A stretch of DNA of 43,921 bases from Chytridium lagenaria (Eukaryota; Chytridiomycota; Chytridiomycetes; Chytridiales; Chytridiaceae). Each line of letters begins with the position of its first letter. The stretch's first letter is position 1. A program made the translations under genes and the position numbers. Below are positions 1-11,235 of this stretch, in pieces. The notes beneath the pieces were generated by a model. It was not told the origin of the DNA. It made no database searches and saw nothing but the letters and a program-made list of their open reading frames with translations. The DNA lies in NCBI GenBank assembly GCA_025449115.1, contig JAHLKC010000213.1, positions 1 through 43,921 on the forward strand, read 5' to 3'.

Positions 1-479
1 CTTTGTCTAGGAAGAAAATATATTGTTGATTTTGTAAGGCGCTCATATATATATATTCAGCGAGCATGCATGTTTCTCTTTCCACTTTACCAATGTATTC
101 TGCATTATATACCAAGCTGAGGAGGGCAAAAATCGTAACTTATCATATAGCAATGCCAAACAAAATAAACAGAAATACCAGACACTCCATCCATTCCACG
201 TCCACAATGCCCTCTTAATGCTTTAAACAGTATGATCAACCAACCAATTGATCTTTAATGCCAATTACTGTTTGCAATAAAACTTCACACACGCCCACCT
301 TTGAGTCTTTTAGTTTAAAGCACAGAGAATGGCAAGGATTTTTATAGTCAGACACCCTATGCCATGGTGAAGGCAGTAGTTACCTTGGAGTCTAGCTGTA
401 AGGATTTTAAAGAAACCGTTTTGGGGTGAGGCATTTATAGGTTAAAGACGCAGCAACTAAGACCACAGATGCTAATGGG
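1..479. other. unassigned sequence at window edge
   Basis: No convincing coding frame, RNA gene or repeat with a partner elsewhere in the window was seen here. There is a short AT run near 47-57. It borders a degenerate gypsy-type internal segment and is probably also transposon-derived, but nothing in the sequence proves that. Confidence 0.3.
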
Positions 480-1000
480 AAGGTGTTACCTTCAACCCTG
501 CAATCACTCAGCTTCACGGCAGACGTGAGCAAGATGGATGTTGATGAACTGTAAAGCTCTCTCTAGCCGCCTCCTCTGCTAAACCCCTGCATATAGAGGT
601 AGAGAACCACATAATAGGTGTCAAGAAGAGAGTCTAGTATGTAATCCTAGATCAAGTTTCAAGCCTATTCTGCCTTTAGTGACAGCGGGGATTTGAGTTG
701 CTGTGGTTTGTGTTTTGTTCTGATTGTTATTAAAAGGGGAGTAAAGAAGGGAAAGTGCCTAATAATTGGATCCAAATGACTAGGGGAAAGAGTTCTACAA
801 GACGGGATTTAAGCTTACTTCAAGGAATGCGTCGGGTCTCTGTTTCTGCTCCTTATAACTGATTTAACATGTTGTTTCTGTCCTCTCATCATCCACGAGC
901 TTCTTATGTGCCGCTACTCACACTGCAAACATTGGGATGGCATATGCCGTCAATAATCTAGCAGCACACGTGATTCTCTTGAAGAAATTGTGCCCATAAG
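480..1000 (+). mobile_element. degenerate gypsy-type internal segment, forward orientation
   Basis: This stretch resembles the reverse complement of the 2.7-3.05 kb, 5.0-5.3 kb and 7.04-7.33 kb segments. It shares the block coding 'SAKP', a Glu-rich run and 'ILPL', followed by the same run of non-coding similarity. It therefore belongs to the same LTR-element family but lies in the opposite orientation to the array that follows. Frames are broken and no intact protein is present. It may be part of a gag leader; the assignment rests on position between LTRs, not on a recognised domain. Confidence 0.5.
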
Positions 1001-1320
1001 GCATCTATCCATAGCTCATACCTTCTTAGAACTTCATCTTGGTCCGTATTACGGTCTCCCGTGGTGGCATGCAACCTGGGCGCCCCTTGACACTATTCAA
1101 AACACTAAATTGAAGTGGGGGTGTAGAAAGCACAGCCCTAAGGCTAGCCTAAAGCTATAGAGGTATGCCCAAGGTCATTGGGGTGTACATAAATTGTGAG
1201 ACTATAAGATACCCTCACCTAAAGGCGTGAACACGTCGCTTATATAGACGTCATGCCCATATTCTTATTTCCCCATTCCGTTCCATTCTTTTCCCTCTTG
1301 GGGGTTTTCATAGTTTTTCC
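1001..1320. other. possible truncated LTR or promoter fragment
   Basis: There is no gene. The last 40 bp before 1321 (a run like TTCCCTCTTGGGGGTTTTC) resembles the sequence before the TATA-like stretch in the gypsy-type LTRs, in forward orientation. This may be an LTR remnant cut by the insertion of the LTR at 1321. A TATATA and a GACGTCA box lie near 1240-1255. Confidence 0.3.
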
Positions 1321-2258
1321 TGTGATCTTCTCTTGACCCATCCCTCCCTACCTAGCTTCGACTAGGGGGTAGGGGAGAAGAGTAAAGGAGTTGCTCCAGC
1401 AGAGCAAGTCCACAGAGCACCTAGGGACAGGATGTACTCCTGAATCTAAGTAATGTTAATGTTGTTTGGCGATGGTGTGGGTGAGTGATCGCGAGATTCT
1501 GCTTATTTAAGGGAGAAGGGAACGTGTTTAGTATCTTCATTATCGACTTACCTTGCTGCTAAACCAATATCAGCACCAGATTGTCTCCTGGCGATCGGGA
1601 TGGCTATAAGTCTCCATGCCACCCTACTATGGCACCTTTTGAAACGTGGGCTCTCGTTTGCCTTTCAGAGCTTAGAACAGGGTAACCTCACTCATTGCCT
1701 GCCGTTAGCGCCTGATCATCGGGTCGGAGAGCACCAGAGGTGGAATGTAGCTGACCAAGCCTTGACTAAAGGACACTGTGAATGAGGAGGGATTCCATCA
1801 CAGCCTTCCGTCTCAAACGGCCGGATTGCAGCTTCACCAGGTGGTAAGGGGGCAGAGGGGTCGACTGTCATCCAACTAAGAGTGAAGGGGAGATCACGCC
1901 GCGAGGCCACGTGCGTGGTGATAGAGGATGGGGGATCAACTCAATATCAACTACTTAATTCAACAGGTACAAATTAAATCAAGAAATCTCTCATATTAAA
2001 GTAATACATAAAATACAAATAAAAAACAGACACAACATATGCACACATACATAATTGGCACATATGCGCGCCACCTCCTTCAATAAAAACCCTATAAACG
2101 TGGGAAAAAGTGTATATAAAAAACCCAAAGGGAAAAGAAGTGAGGATTCAATATGACGCGTAAATATACGCGTCAACGCGGGATATAACGGAACTCAACG
2201 GACTTAGACAAAATGTCCTTATGATCCATAGGCCATGTGAATAATGTAATTCTTCACA
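1321..2258 (-). repeat. gypsy-type LTR 1 (938 bp)
   Basis: Read on the minus strand it starts TGTGAAGAAT and ends GATCACA, giving the terminal inverted TGTGA/TCACA expected of an LTR. It matches the 3' LTR at 29880-30814, which follows a gypsy integrase and chromodomain, so the family assignment is firm. It carries a near-palindrome at 2154-2175 made of two ACGCGT boxes (arms TGACGCGTA/TACGCGTCA). Unlike LTR 2 and LTR 3 it has no solo-LTR insertion. Confidence 0.85.
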
Positions 2259-3091
2259 TTCCCTATAGATCGTGGTTTGCCAACTTATGACCTGCTGCCA
2301 CGTTGGTCAAGATGCCTGTTGTTGTTATTTGATTCCCCTTTATGTATTCTTTTATTATTTGTAGAAGGTTGAATAGATTTACGTACACCTCTGTAGTCCT
2401 GGATTAAGCCCTCTGCACATTCAGGCCAGCCCCTGGTGGGCTGTGCTATCATCTTTTCCTTTTTATTCACTATCGTGTGTTGAGTTGTACTAGTGGGTGC
2501 TCTGGTTAGCACGCCGCCGAGGGAGACTGCGATCCAAACCAAGACATAATTTAAGAGGTATGAGCCATGGGAATAAGCCTCAAGGGTATGATTCCTTTGA
2601 AGGTTTGGTCAGTATAACTAACTGCCTCTGTTCTATTCTCAATGGCTATGACAGGCTATCTAGTTGCCTTAAGTGGGAGAGCAACATGAGCAGGGCCATA
2701 GGTAGATAAGATTGAGATAATATCTTAAAACGGCATATTGCGGCAAATATGTGGCCTGGTAGACTCCTTGGAGCGGGATGGATTCTATTATTGTAGACCC
2801 CTTTCCCCTAGCCACTTTAGATCTAGTCTGTAGGCATTTCCCTTCCTTTATTCCCTTATTATTAACAATTGGAACGAAAACCACAGAAACATAAATCCCC
2901 GCTGTCCACTAAAGGCAGAATAGGGCTTGTCTGTTGATGTAGGAGTACTTCCTGGACTTTAGTTTCCTCCCCTTTTATGTAGTTCTCTACCTCTGTATGC
3001 CAGGGCTTAGCAGAGGGGGCCATAGAGAGAACTTCACACAACATAAACTAAGCACAAGAACAATAATAAATATGACGCGTTTATGCCTCTT
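2259..3091 (-). mobile_element. short internal segment of gypsy-type element, copy 1
   Basis: This 833 bp segment lies between LTR 1 and LTR 2 and is nearly identical to 4539-5369. On the minus strand there are open stretches. One, at 3044-2862, starts MLCEVLSMAPSAKP. Another, at 2542-2285, is Asn/Arg-rich at its end. No protease, reverse transcriptase or integrase is visible, and the segment is far too short for an autonomous element. It looks like a non-autonomous or deleted derivative keeping only gag-like or leader sequence. Confidence 0.6.
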
Positions 3092-4538
3092 TGTGATCTT
3101 CTCTTGACCCATCCCTCCCTACCTAGCTTCAACTAGGGGGTAGGGGAGAAGAGTAAAGGAGTTGCTCCAGCAGAGCAAGTGCACAGAGCACCTAGGGACA
3201 GGATGTACTCCTGAATCTAAGTAATGTTAATGTTGTTTGGCAATGGTGTGGGTGAGTGATCTCGAGATTCTGCTTATTTAAGGGAGAAGGGAACGTGTTT
3301 AGTATCTTCTATGTCAACTTACCTTGCTAATAAACCAATATGGGCACCAGATTGTCTCCTGGTGATCCGGGAGGGCTGAAAGCCTCCTTGCCTTCCTGCT
3401 ATGGTACCTTTTGGAACGTGATGATCTCATTGCCTCACGGGCTGGCACAGGGTACCCTCACTCATCACCTGCCTGCAACGTCGATACCAACTCAGGGATC
3501 ATCAGAGGTGGAATGTTGCCAACCAAGCCTAAGCCAAAGGACACTGACAATGAGGAGGACCCTTGTTGAATACTTGTTGTTCACGGGGCTCAATTAAAAC
3601 AAAGTTAAACGCACTTTTGCTCGAACAACGTTCTTAAGTTTATTTCTACTCAACACACGAGTCTTTAAATACTAAAACAAAACGAACAAGTAAAGAGGAA
3701 AGACAACACAAAGGTAAACCTATCGGAGACGCGTACACTCACGCGTTAAACTCTCCATTACAAAGATAAATAAATCAGAGAGCCTTGACGGGAACAAAGG
3801 GAATAAAGGCTAGAAGGGAATGTCCAATCACAAACAGGTAGAGTTATAATTAAACTGGCATAAAGAAAATAAACCAATCAAGGAAGGTAAATCAAAGTGG
3901 AAATTCAAATGAGTCCAGAATGTAAATTAGAAGTCCAGTGGGCGCGTTCGCGCTCAACTCTAACGACGCGTAAATTCCAGATCACTCTAGTGTTGCGGCC
4001 GACGCCGCGGACTAATGGTGCGAGTGATCCTGACGCGTCCTTGTGAGTCGAGTGAGCGAAACCCAACAACCCTTTGGCTCCCATCGCAGCCTTCTGCTTC
4101 AAACAGCTGGATTTTAGCTTCACCAGGTGCCAGGGGGTAGAGGGGTGGGCTCCCATCCAAGAAAAGTGAAGGGAGATTACGGCCAGGCTACGCGCGTGAG
4201 ATAGAGGATGGGGGATCAACTCAGTATCAACTACTTAATTCAACAGGTACAAATTAAACAAGAAATCTCTCATATTAAAGTAATACATAAAATACAAATA
4301 AAAAACAGACACAACATATGCACACATACATAATTGGCACATATGCGCGCCACCTCCTTCAATAAAAACCCTATAAACGTGGGGAAAAAGTGTATATAAA
4401 AAACCCAAAGGGAAAAGAAGTGAGGATTCAATATGACGCGTAAATATACGCGTCAACGCGGGATATAACGGAACTCAACGGACTTAGACAAAATGTCCTT
4501 ATGATCCATAGGCCATGTGAATAATGTAATTCTTCACA
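3092..4538 (-). repeat. gypsy-type LTR 2 interrupted by a solo LTR
   Basis: It has the same termini as LTR 1 (TGTGATC... on the plus strand, ending TTCACA). The total of 1447 bp equals about 942 bp of LTR plus the 505 bp solo LTR at 3564-4068 with its ACCCT duplication. The palindromic ACGCGT pair is at 4434-4455. Confidence 0.85.
3564..4068 (-). repeat. solo LTR, family S, copy 1
   Basis: This 505 bp repeat is bounded by TGTTG...CAACA and by perfect 5 bp target duplications ACCCT (3559-3563 and 4069-4073), diagnostic of LTR-retrotransposon integration. The minus strand is taken as sense because a TATTTAAAG box is followed by AATAAA on that strand. There are no internal coding sequences. Four ACGCGT boxes are present (3729, 3741, 3966, 4033). 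Confidence 0.85.
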
Positions 4539-5369
4539 TTCCCTATAGATCGTGGTTTGCCAACTTATGACCTGCTGCCACGTTGGTCAAGATGCCTGTT
4601 GTTGTTATTTGATTCCCCTTTATGTATTCTTTTATTATTTGTAGAAGGTTGAATAGATTTACGTACACCTCTGTAGTCCTGGATTAAGCCCTCTGCACAT
4701 TCAGGCCAGCCCCTGGTGGGCTGTGCTATCATCTTTTCCTTTTTATTCACTATCGTGTGTTGAGTTGTACTAGTGGTGCTCTGGTTAGCACGCCGCCGAG
4801 GGAGACTGCGATCCAAACCAAGACATAATTTAAGAGGTATGAGCCATGGGAATAAGCCTCAAGGGTATGATTCCTTTGAAGGTTTGGTCAGTATAACTAA
4901 CTGCCTCTGTTCTATTCTCAATGGCTATGACAGGCTATCTAGTTGCCTTAAGTGGGAGAGCAACATGAGCAGGGCCATAGGTAGATAAGATTGAGATAAT
5001 ATCTTAAAACGGCATATTGCGGCAAATATGTGGCCTGGTAGACTCCTTGGAGCGGGATGGATTCTATTATTGTAGACCCCTTTCCCCTAGCCACTTTAGA
5101 TCTAGTCTGTAGGCATTTCCCTTCCTTTATTCCCTTATTATTAACAATTGGAACGAAAACCACAGAAACATAAATCCCCGCTGTCACTAAAGGCAGAATA
5201 GGGCTTGTCTGTTGATGTAGGAGTACTTCCTGGACTTTAGTTTCCTCCCCTTTTATGTAGTTCTCTACCTCTGTATGCCAGGGCTTAGCAGAGGGGGCCA
5301 TAGAGAGAACTTCACACAACATAAACTAAGCACAAGAACAATAATAAATATGACGCGTTTATGCCTCTT
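4539..5369 (-). mobile_element. short internal segment of gypsy-type element, copy 2
   Basis: This is a nearly identical second copy of 2259-3091. Here the minus-strand frame at 5322-4948 stays open for 124 residues, where copy 1 is broken by a one-base difference near 2910. No retroelement enzyme domain is visible. Confidence 0.6.
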
Positions 5370-6825
5370 TGTGATCTTCTCTTGACCCATCCCTCCCTAC
5401 CTAGCTTCAACTAGGGGGTAGGGGAGAAGAGTAAAGGAGTTGCTCCAGCAGAGCAAGTGCACAGAGCACCTAGGGACAGGATGTACTCCTGAATCTAAGT
5501 AATGTTAATGTTGTTTGGCAATGGTGTGGGTGAGTGATCTCGAGATTCTGCTTATTTAAGGGAGAAGGGAACGTGTTTAGTATCTTCTATGTCAACTTAC
5601 CTTGCTAATAAACCAATATGGGCACCAGATTGTCTCCTGGTGATCCGGGAGGGCTGAAAGCCTCCTTGCCTTCCTGCTATGGTACCTTTTGGAACGTGAT
5701 GATCTCATTGCCTCACGGGCTGGCACAGGGTACCCTCACTCATCACCTGCCTGCAACGTCGATACCAACTCAGGGATCATCAGAGGTGGAATGTTGCCAA
5801 CCAAGCCTAAGCCAAAGGACACTGACAATGAGGAGGACCCTTGTTGAATACTTGTTGTTCACGGGGCTCAATTAAAACAAAGTTAAACGCACTTTTGCTC
5901 GAACAACGTTCTTAAGTTTATTTCTACTCAACACACGAGTCTTTAAATACTAAAACAAAACGAACAAGTAAAGAGGAAAGACAACACAAAGGTAAACCTA
6001 TCGGAGACGCGTACACTCACGCGTTAAACTCTCCATTACAAAGATAAATAAAATCAGAGAGCCTTGACGGGAACAAAGGGAATAAAGGCTAGAAGGGAAT
6101 GTCCAATCACAAACAGGTAGAGTTATAATTAAACTGGCATAAAGAAAATAAACCAATCAAGGAAGGTAAATCAAAGTGGAAATTCAAATGAGTCCAGAAT
6201 GTAAATTAGAAGTCCAGTGGGCGCGTTCGCGCTCAACTCTAACGACGCGTAAATTCCAGATCACTCTAGTGTTGCGGCCGACGCCGCGGACTAATGGTGC
6301 GAGTGATCCTGACGCGTCCTTGTGAGTCGAGTGAGCGAAACCCAACAACCCTTTGGCTCCCATCGCAGCCTTCTGCTTCAAACAGCTGGATTTTAGCTTC
6401 ACCAGGTGCCAGGGGGTAGAGGGGTGGGCTCCCATCCAAGAAAAGTGAAGGGAGATTACGGCCAGGCTACGCGCGTGAGATAGAGGATGGGGGATCAACT
6501 CAGTATCAACTACTTAATTCAACAGGTACAAATTAAACAAGAAATCTCTCATATTAAAGTAATACACAAAATACAAATAAATAATAGACACAACGTATGC
6601 ACACACACATAAATGGCACATATGCGCGCTACCTCCTTCAATAAAAACCCTATAAACGTGGGGAAAAAGTACATCTAAAAAATCCAGAGGGAAAAGAAGA
6701 ATTGGGAGGATTCAATATGACGCGTACAGAATATATGCGTCATTGCGGGATATAACGGAACTCAACGGACTTAGACAAAATGTCCTTATGAGCCATAGGC
6801 CATGTGAATAATGTAATTCTTCACA
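5370..6825 (-). repeat. gypsy-type LTR 3 interrupted by a solo LTR
   Basis: This is the third LTR of the array, 1456 bp including the solo LTR at 5842-6347. Its distal part (6540-6825) differs more from LTRs 1 and 2: it has small insertions, and the palindrome is degraded to a single ACGCGT at 6720. This LTR is therefore not a simple recent copy over its full length. Confidence 0.85.
5842..6347 (-). repeat. solo LTR, family S, copy 2
   Basis: This 506 bp copy is nearly identical to 3564-4068 and sits at the same LTR position with the same ACCCT duplications (5837-5841, 6348-6352). It was duplicated together with its host LTR rather than inserted independently. Confidence 0.85.
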
Positions 6826-7489
6826 TCTTGGTGAGGTTATATAATAACTTCACATTGTAGAAAGTTGAATAATTTCCATTTACCCCAAAGACCTTGGAGA
6901 CCCTCCTGCTTCAGTCCAGCCTCTGGCTGAGCTTTCACCAACCTTTTTATTATCTATGCAGTATTGAATGTTGGCAGTGGGTGTTCAGGTGATGATGTTG
7001 CCAGGAGAGACTGGAACCCAGACCTAGATGAACTTCTAAGATGGTATGAGCAGTAGGTAGACACCTTACTTGCAAGATTCCTTCAAGGGTCTGGTCAGAG
7101 AGCCATGTTTGTTGCTATATTATTAACAACATCTGCTATCCCAATTCGTGTAGTTGGAGAAGCCGCATGTCAGAAGCCTGTGGATGGATGAGACAATAGA
7201 AACAACATGTTAAATCAGTTATAAGGAGCAGAAACAGAGACCTGACACATTCCTTGGAGCGAGATGAAATCCCTTCTTGTAGAACCCTTTCCCCTTGTCA
7301 CTTTAGACCTAGTTATGAGGCACTTTCTTCTTTATTTGCCTTATTGCTGACAGTACGACCAAATAAAACCCTACAGCACAACAAATTCTTGTATCTGTTA
7401 ATAGATGAGTGGGGCATTATTCTCGACTCTGGAGTACATCCAGAGAGTTATTATTGTCACCTAAAATGTGGTTCTCCACCGTAATATTT
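6826..7489 (-). mobile_element. diverged gypsy-type internal remnant
   Basis: On the minus strand it follows LTR 3 as the internal segment should. It shows clear but divergent similarity to 2300-2900 and, in inverted orientation, to 480-1000. Frames are broken. It ends where copia-derived sequence begins near 7490. Confidence 0.5.
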
Positions 7490-9702
7490 TAATGTTAACA
7501 CCTTTTTCTTAATACATGTAGAACACTCGTTGACTTCATGTCGTCAGGATCAGTTCCCATGTCAGCATCCGCATATCCCACCAATTGCAACTTGTCTTTG
7601 CTAGTGTACTGAATTCCCAATTGCTTCGTTTGCTGCAAATATCCACACGTTCGGTAAAGTGCATCCCAATGCGCAGGGTAAGGGCTCGCTTGTAATCTAG
7701 CGCTCATTCCGAATGCGAATGCAATGTCAGGTCTTGTCCCTATCATTCCATGCATCAAGGATCCAGAGTATTGTCGGTATCCTTGATTCTTCTCGTTCGA
7801 TTTCATTATTTGGCCTTCCATGTTCTTCAGGAGTTTCTCAATCGCGTCCATTGGGTATAGTGTCAACGGGTTTTCGGTAATTCCAGCTTTTGACCCATCG
7901 TCTCGATGTAACTCTGCTGGAACACCACAATCTTCCCTTTTCCACGATCATAACGACATTGCCACCCCAGCGCGTATCGAAAACGTGGAGGTCTTGTACC
8001 TCGGTAACGTCTCATGAACCGTTTTTCTGATCGGTCTAACTCCTCCTTGCTTGCCGACGCCTCTGTGATATCATCGACATAGACTCCCTTCAAGGCGAGG
8101 TCCTTGCCGTTTCGCTTGTAGTAAAGACGTGAAATCGCCGCAGAGCGAATAAGCTTCTCCTCGTCGACTTGGAACGTGTTTAAGTCGGTGTTGAAGCACA
8201 TTGGTGCTTGTACGAGTCCGTAGAGGCTCTTCATAGCCAATCTTCTTTCCCTTCCACGACGAATCCTTCTGGTTGTTCGATGTATATCGCATGATCTTCA
8301 AGTTTCCCATTCAAGAACGCGGTCTTGACATCGTATTGCCGAATCTCCATGATTTCTTGACAAGCGACCGCAAGCATCACTCTAAGCGTTGCTTGCTTGA
8401 TGACAGGTGCGAACGTTTTATCATAATCAATGCAATCTAGCTTTCCGTTAATCGAGATTTCCCAACTCATCTCGCTTTGTTTTGTACCCAACCTGACTTA
8501 ATAATCTTTCTCCCTTTTGGTCGGGGAACCAACCTCCATGTTCCCACCTCAACGAAGCTCTTCATTTCCTCCTCCTGTTGAATAGTTGTTGTTCACGGGG
8601 CTCAATTAAAACAAAGTTAAACGCACTTATGCTCGAACAACGTTCTTAATTTATTTTGACTCAACACACAAGTCTTTAAACACTAAAACAAAACGAACAA
8701 GTAAAGAGGAAAGACAACACAAAGGTAAACCTATTGGAGACGCGTACACTCACGCGTTAAACTCTCCACCACAAAGATAAACAAATCAGAGAGCCTTGAC
8801 GGGAAAGAAGGGAATAAAGGCTAGAAGGGAATGTCCAATCACAAAACAGGTAGAATATAATTAAAGTGGCATAAAGAAAATAAACCAATCAAGGAAGGTA
8901 AATCAAAGTGGGAAATTCAGAACGAGTCCAGAATGTAAATTAGAAGTCCAGTGGGCGCGTTTGCGCTCAACTCTAACGACGCGTAAATTCCAGAGCACTC
9001 TAGTGTTGCGCCTGGCGCCGCGGAATAGTGGTGCGAGTGATCCTGACGCGTCCTCGTGAGTCAAGTGAGCGAAACCCAACACCTCCATCGCTTTCCTCCA
9101 CTCATCCTTCTCCTTCCTACCCATTGCTTCTTGGTAGGTCTTTGGTTCGTCATCATCTTTCAACGATGCAGTGTTTGCTGATGGTCTAACCGTCCAAAAC
9201 TCTCCAGACTTCTTCTTGTTCCGTGATGACCTTCGAAGGGATGTCTCGTATGGTTCATCCAGGTCTTCACGGAAGTCTGGAACTCTTCTTCCACCGGATT
9301 GACGAACCGTAGGTGAGTGAGGTTCCTCTCTTTCTTCGTCTTCATAGTCTTCGCGATCGGGTGTATGATAACTAACATTGTCATCCTCGTCATCTTCAGA
9401 ATCTTCGTCATTTACTGCCGTATCAACTTCACTTCCACCAGAGCTTGACGAGTCTGTGGAGTAATCCGTTAAGTCTAGATCATTTTTTCACTCTTGAACT
9501 TCCCCTTCAAACTTAGACTCTCCCTTCTCTGCTTCCGCCGCCATTATAATCACTGACTTGCTTCTAACCAACATATTTGTTTGCAAATATCAAAGGCGAT
9601 AGCCCAGCGGTTCATACCCCACGAGAGCACAGCGTCGTGCATTAAAATCTCCCTTGTTTCGTTGCTGCTTGGGTATCAAGACGAGTGCCAGGCATCCCCA
9701 TC
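7490..9702 (-). pseudogene. truncated copia pol, reversed (integrase tail, RT, RNase H start)
   Basis: This is Ty1/copia polyprotein read from 9702 down to 7530. It contains the integrase C-terminal part (GCLALVLIPKQQR), an acidic linker, and reverse transcriptase with KTAFLNGKLEDH, LYGLVQAP and the catalytic GVYVDDI near 8080. The start of RNase H (YADADMGTDPDDMKSTS) is also present. At about 7528 the RNase H frame passes directly into a scrap of copia LTR (7490-7528), so the rest of RNase H and most of the LTR are deleted. The 5' side is cut at 9702, where gypsy integrase begins. Several frameshifts plus a solo LTR at 8576 make it non-functional. Confidence 0.85.
8576..9081 (-). repeat. solo LTR, family S, copy 3, inside copia RT
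   Basis: This is a 506 bp copy with TGTTG...CAACA ends and perfect CCTCC duplications (8571-8575, 9082-9086). It interrupts the copia reverse transcriptase just after a KAME motif; the frame resumes on the other side. It is an independent insertion from copies 1 and 2. Confidence 0.9.
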
Positions 9703-10722
9703 CATTGTCCTGACGCCAATATGGCATAGAGATTGATTGCTCACTCCTAGTAGGGTAGCAACTCTCTTAAAGAGGTCACTAGGAAATGGCTGTCCTTGAT
9801 CTGAGTGTAAAGTCAAGAATTCCAAAGCAGCAAAAGCATTGCTCAACAACTATTCTAGCAATGCTGTTTGCTTCCAAGTCGGGGATGGCAATAGCATCAG
9901 CCCAACGGGTGGAGTAGTCTGTGAGGACAACGATGTACTTATTGCCACGTTGGCTAGTGTTCATGGGACCAACAATGTTGTTGGGTTTCCTTCACTTGAC
10001 TCACAAGGACGCGTCCGGATCACTCGCACCACTAGTCCGTGGCGTTGGGCGCAACATTAGAGTGCTCTGGAATTTACGCGTCGTTAGAGCTGAGCGCGAA
10101 CGCGCCCACTGGACTTCTAATTCACTCTCTGGACTCATTTGAATTTCCCACTTTAATTTACCTTTTGATTGGTTTATTTTCTTTATGCCAGTTTAATTAT
10201 AACTCTACCTGTTTGTGATTGGACATTCCCTTCTAGCCTTTATTCCCTTTGTTCCTGTCAAGGCTCTCTGATTTGTTTATCTTTGTAGTGGAGAGTTTAA
10301 CGCGTGAGTGTACGCGTCTCCGATAGGTTTACCGTTGTGCTGTCTTTCCTCTTTACTTGTTCGTTTTGTTTGAGTATTTAAAGACTCGTGTGTTGACTCG
10401 AAATAAATCAAGAACGTTGTTCGAGCAAAAGTGCGTTTAACTTTGTTCTAATTGAGCCCCTTGAACAACAAGTATTCAACAAATATCAATGGCAACATGG
10501 TCCTAAGGTCTATGTCCAAAGGGTATGGGCCTCACGGCACCTTTTCTAGTCAAGTTATCTTTTGATTGTTGACATGTAGGGCATCGGCGTATATATGCCT
10601 CTAAGTCTTTGTGTACACATAAAGCGACTCACACTGGAGAGTGTCGCATAAGATAGTCCTTTACAGATAGTACGCGGTAGAGAACTCTACCATGGATCAC
10701 CATGCTTTGTGATATTCATTAA
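9703..10722 (-). pseudogene. gypsy integrase fragment, reversed
   Basis: On the minus strand it reads as the zinc-binding region (CPTCQQSKDN, near 10570), then a solo LTR, then the integrase core with IVVLTDYSTRWADA and the downstream HSDQG region. It is the inverted counterpart of 26765-27782. The upstream side is interrupted at 10722 by a copia element; the gypsy sequence resumes at 21850. The downstream side is cut at 9703, where copia pol starts. Confidence 0.8.
9979..10481 (+). repeat. solo LTR, family S, copy 4
   Basis: This copy lies in the opposite orientation to copies 1-3, again with TGTTG...CAACA ends. The flanks are AATGT (9974-9978) and AATAT (10482-10486), a 5 bp duplication with one mismatch. 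It sits between the zinc-binding and catalytic parts of the gypsy integrase. The same insertion exists in the inverted copy at 27006-27507. Confidence 0.85.
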
Positions 10723-11119
10723 TGTTGGGTTTATTCATCTTTCTATTTTGTTTTACTCACCCACATTCGTTATTTTGTCTAAGTTATTTTTTCCCCAACC
10801 TTATTTGTTTACGCGTTATTTTAAGTTTTGATTTAATCAGTTTTATTGAGCTCCTCATTCCATTTGAGCATGTGTTAATCCCTAACTTTATCATTTTATG
10901 TTTAGTTTATTATACGTAAAAAGAGGGATTTACGGATCATGAGTTCTGGTGTAATCCCCATCTCCTACATGTATTGCGTAAAGTAGTTTAGATTAATATA
11001 TGGAAGTTTCATCATAATTAGCTCTCTGTCACCTCTGGAGACTCCATCACCATTTTATAGTTTAACTCTCTTTATAAATTCTTTATATTTTATTACATTT
11101 GAGCCCAGTAACCCCTACA
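10723..11119 (+). repeat. copia 5' LTR
   Basis: This LTR is 397 bp, with one ACGCGT at 10811. It is almost identical to the inverted copy at 26366-26764 and more divergent from the 3' LTR of the same element at 21457-21849 (for example around 10800-11000). That contrast points to exchange between the inverted copies. Confidence 0.85.
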
Positions 11120-11235
11120 AGTGGTAGCACTTCACCTGGTTGGAAGGAGGAGTGAATCGATCATTTGAGGGCCGAAGAGTAAAAGAGAAAAGAGCGATCA
11201 TCCCAAGAAAGAAAGAAAGCTGTCAACACGAGAAG

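Larger units (their letters stand above)
1922..6490. repeat. tandem duplication with 2279 bp period
   Basis: The motif 'atagaggatgggggatcaac' recurs at 1922, 4201 and 6480, a spacing of 2279 bp, and the sequence between is almost identical in the last two periods. The unit is one LTR plus one internal segment. The layout LTR-int-LTR-int-LTR is what unequal exchange between LTRs yields. Confidence 0.8.

Noticed and set aside
10722..10919. 65-residue Phe/Leu-rich frame resembling a membrane peptide
   Set aside because: It lies entirely inside the copia 5' LTR.
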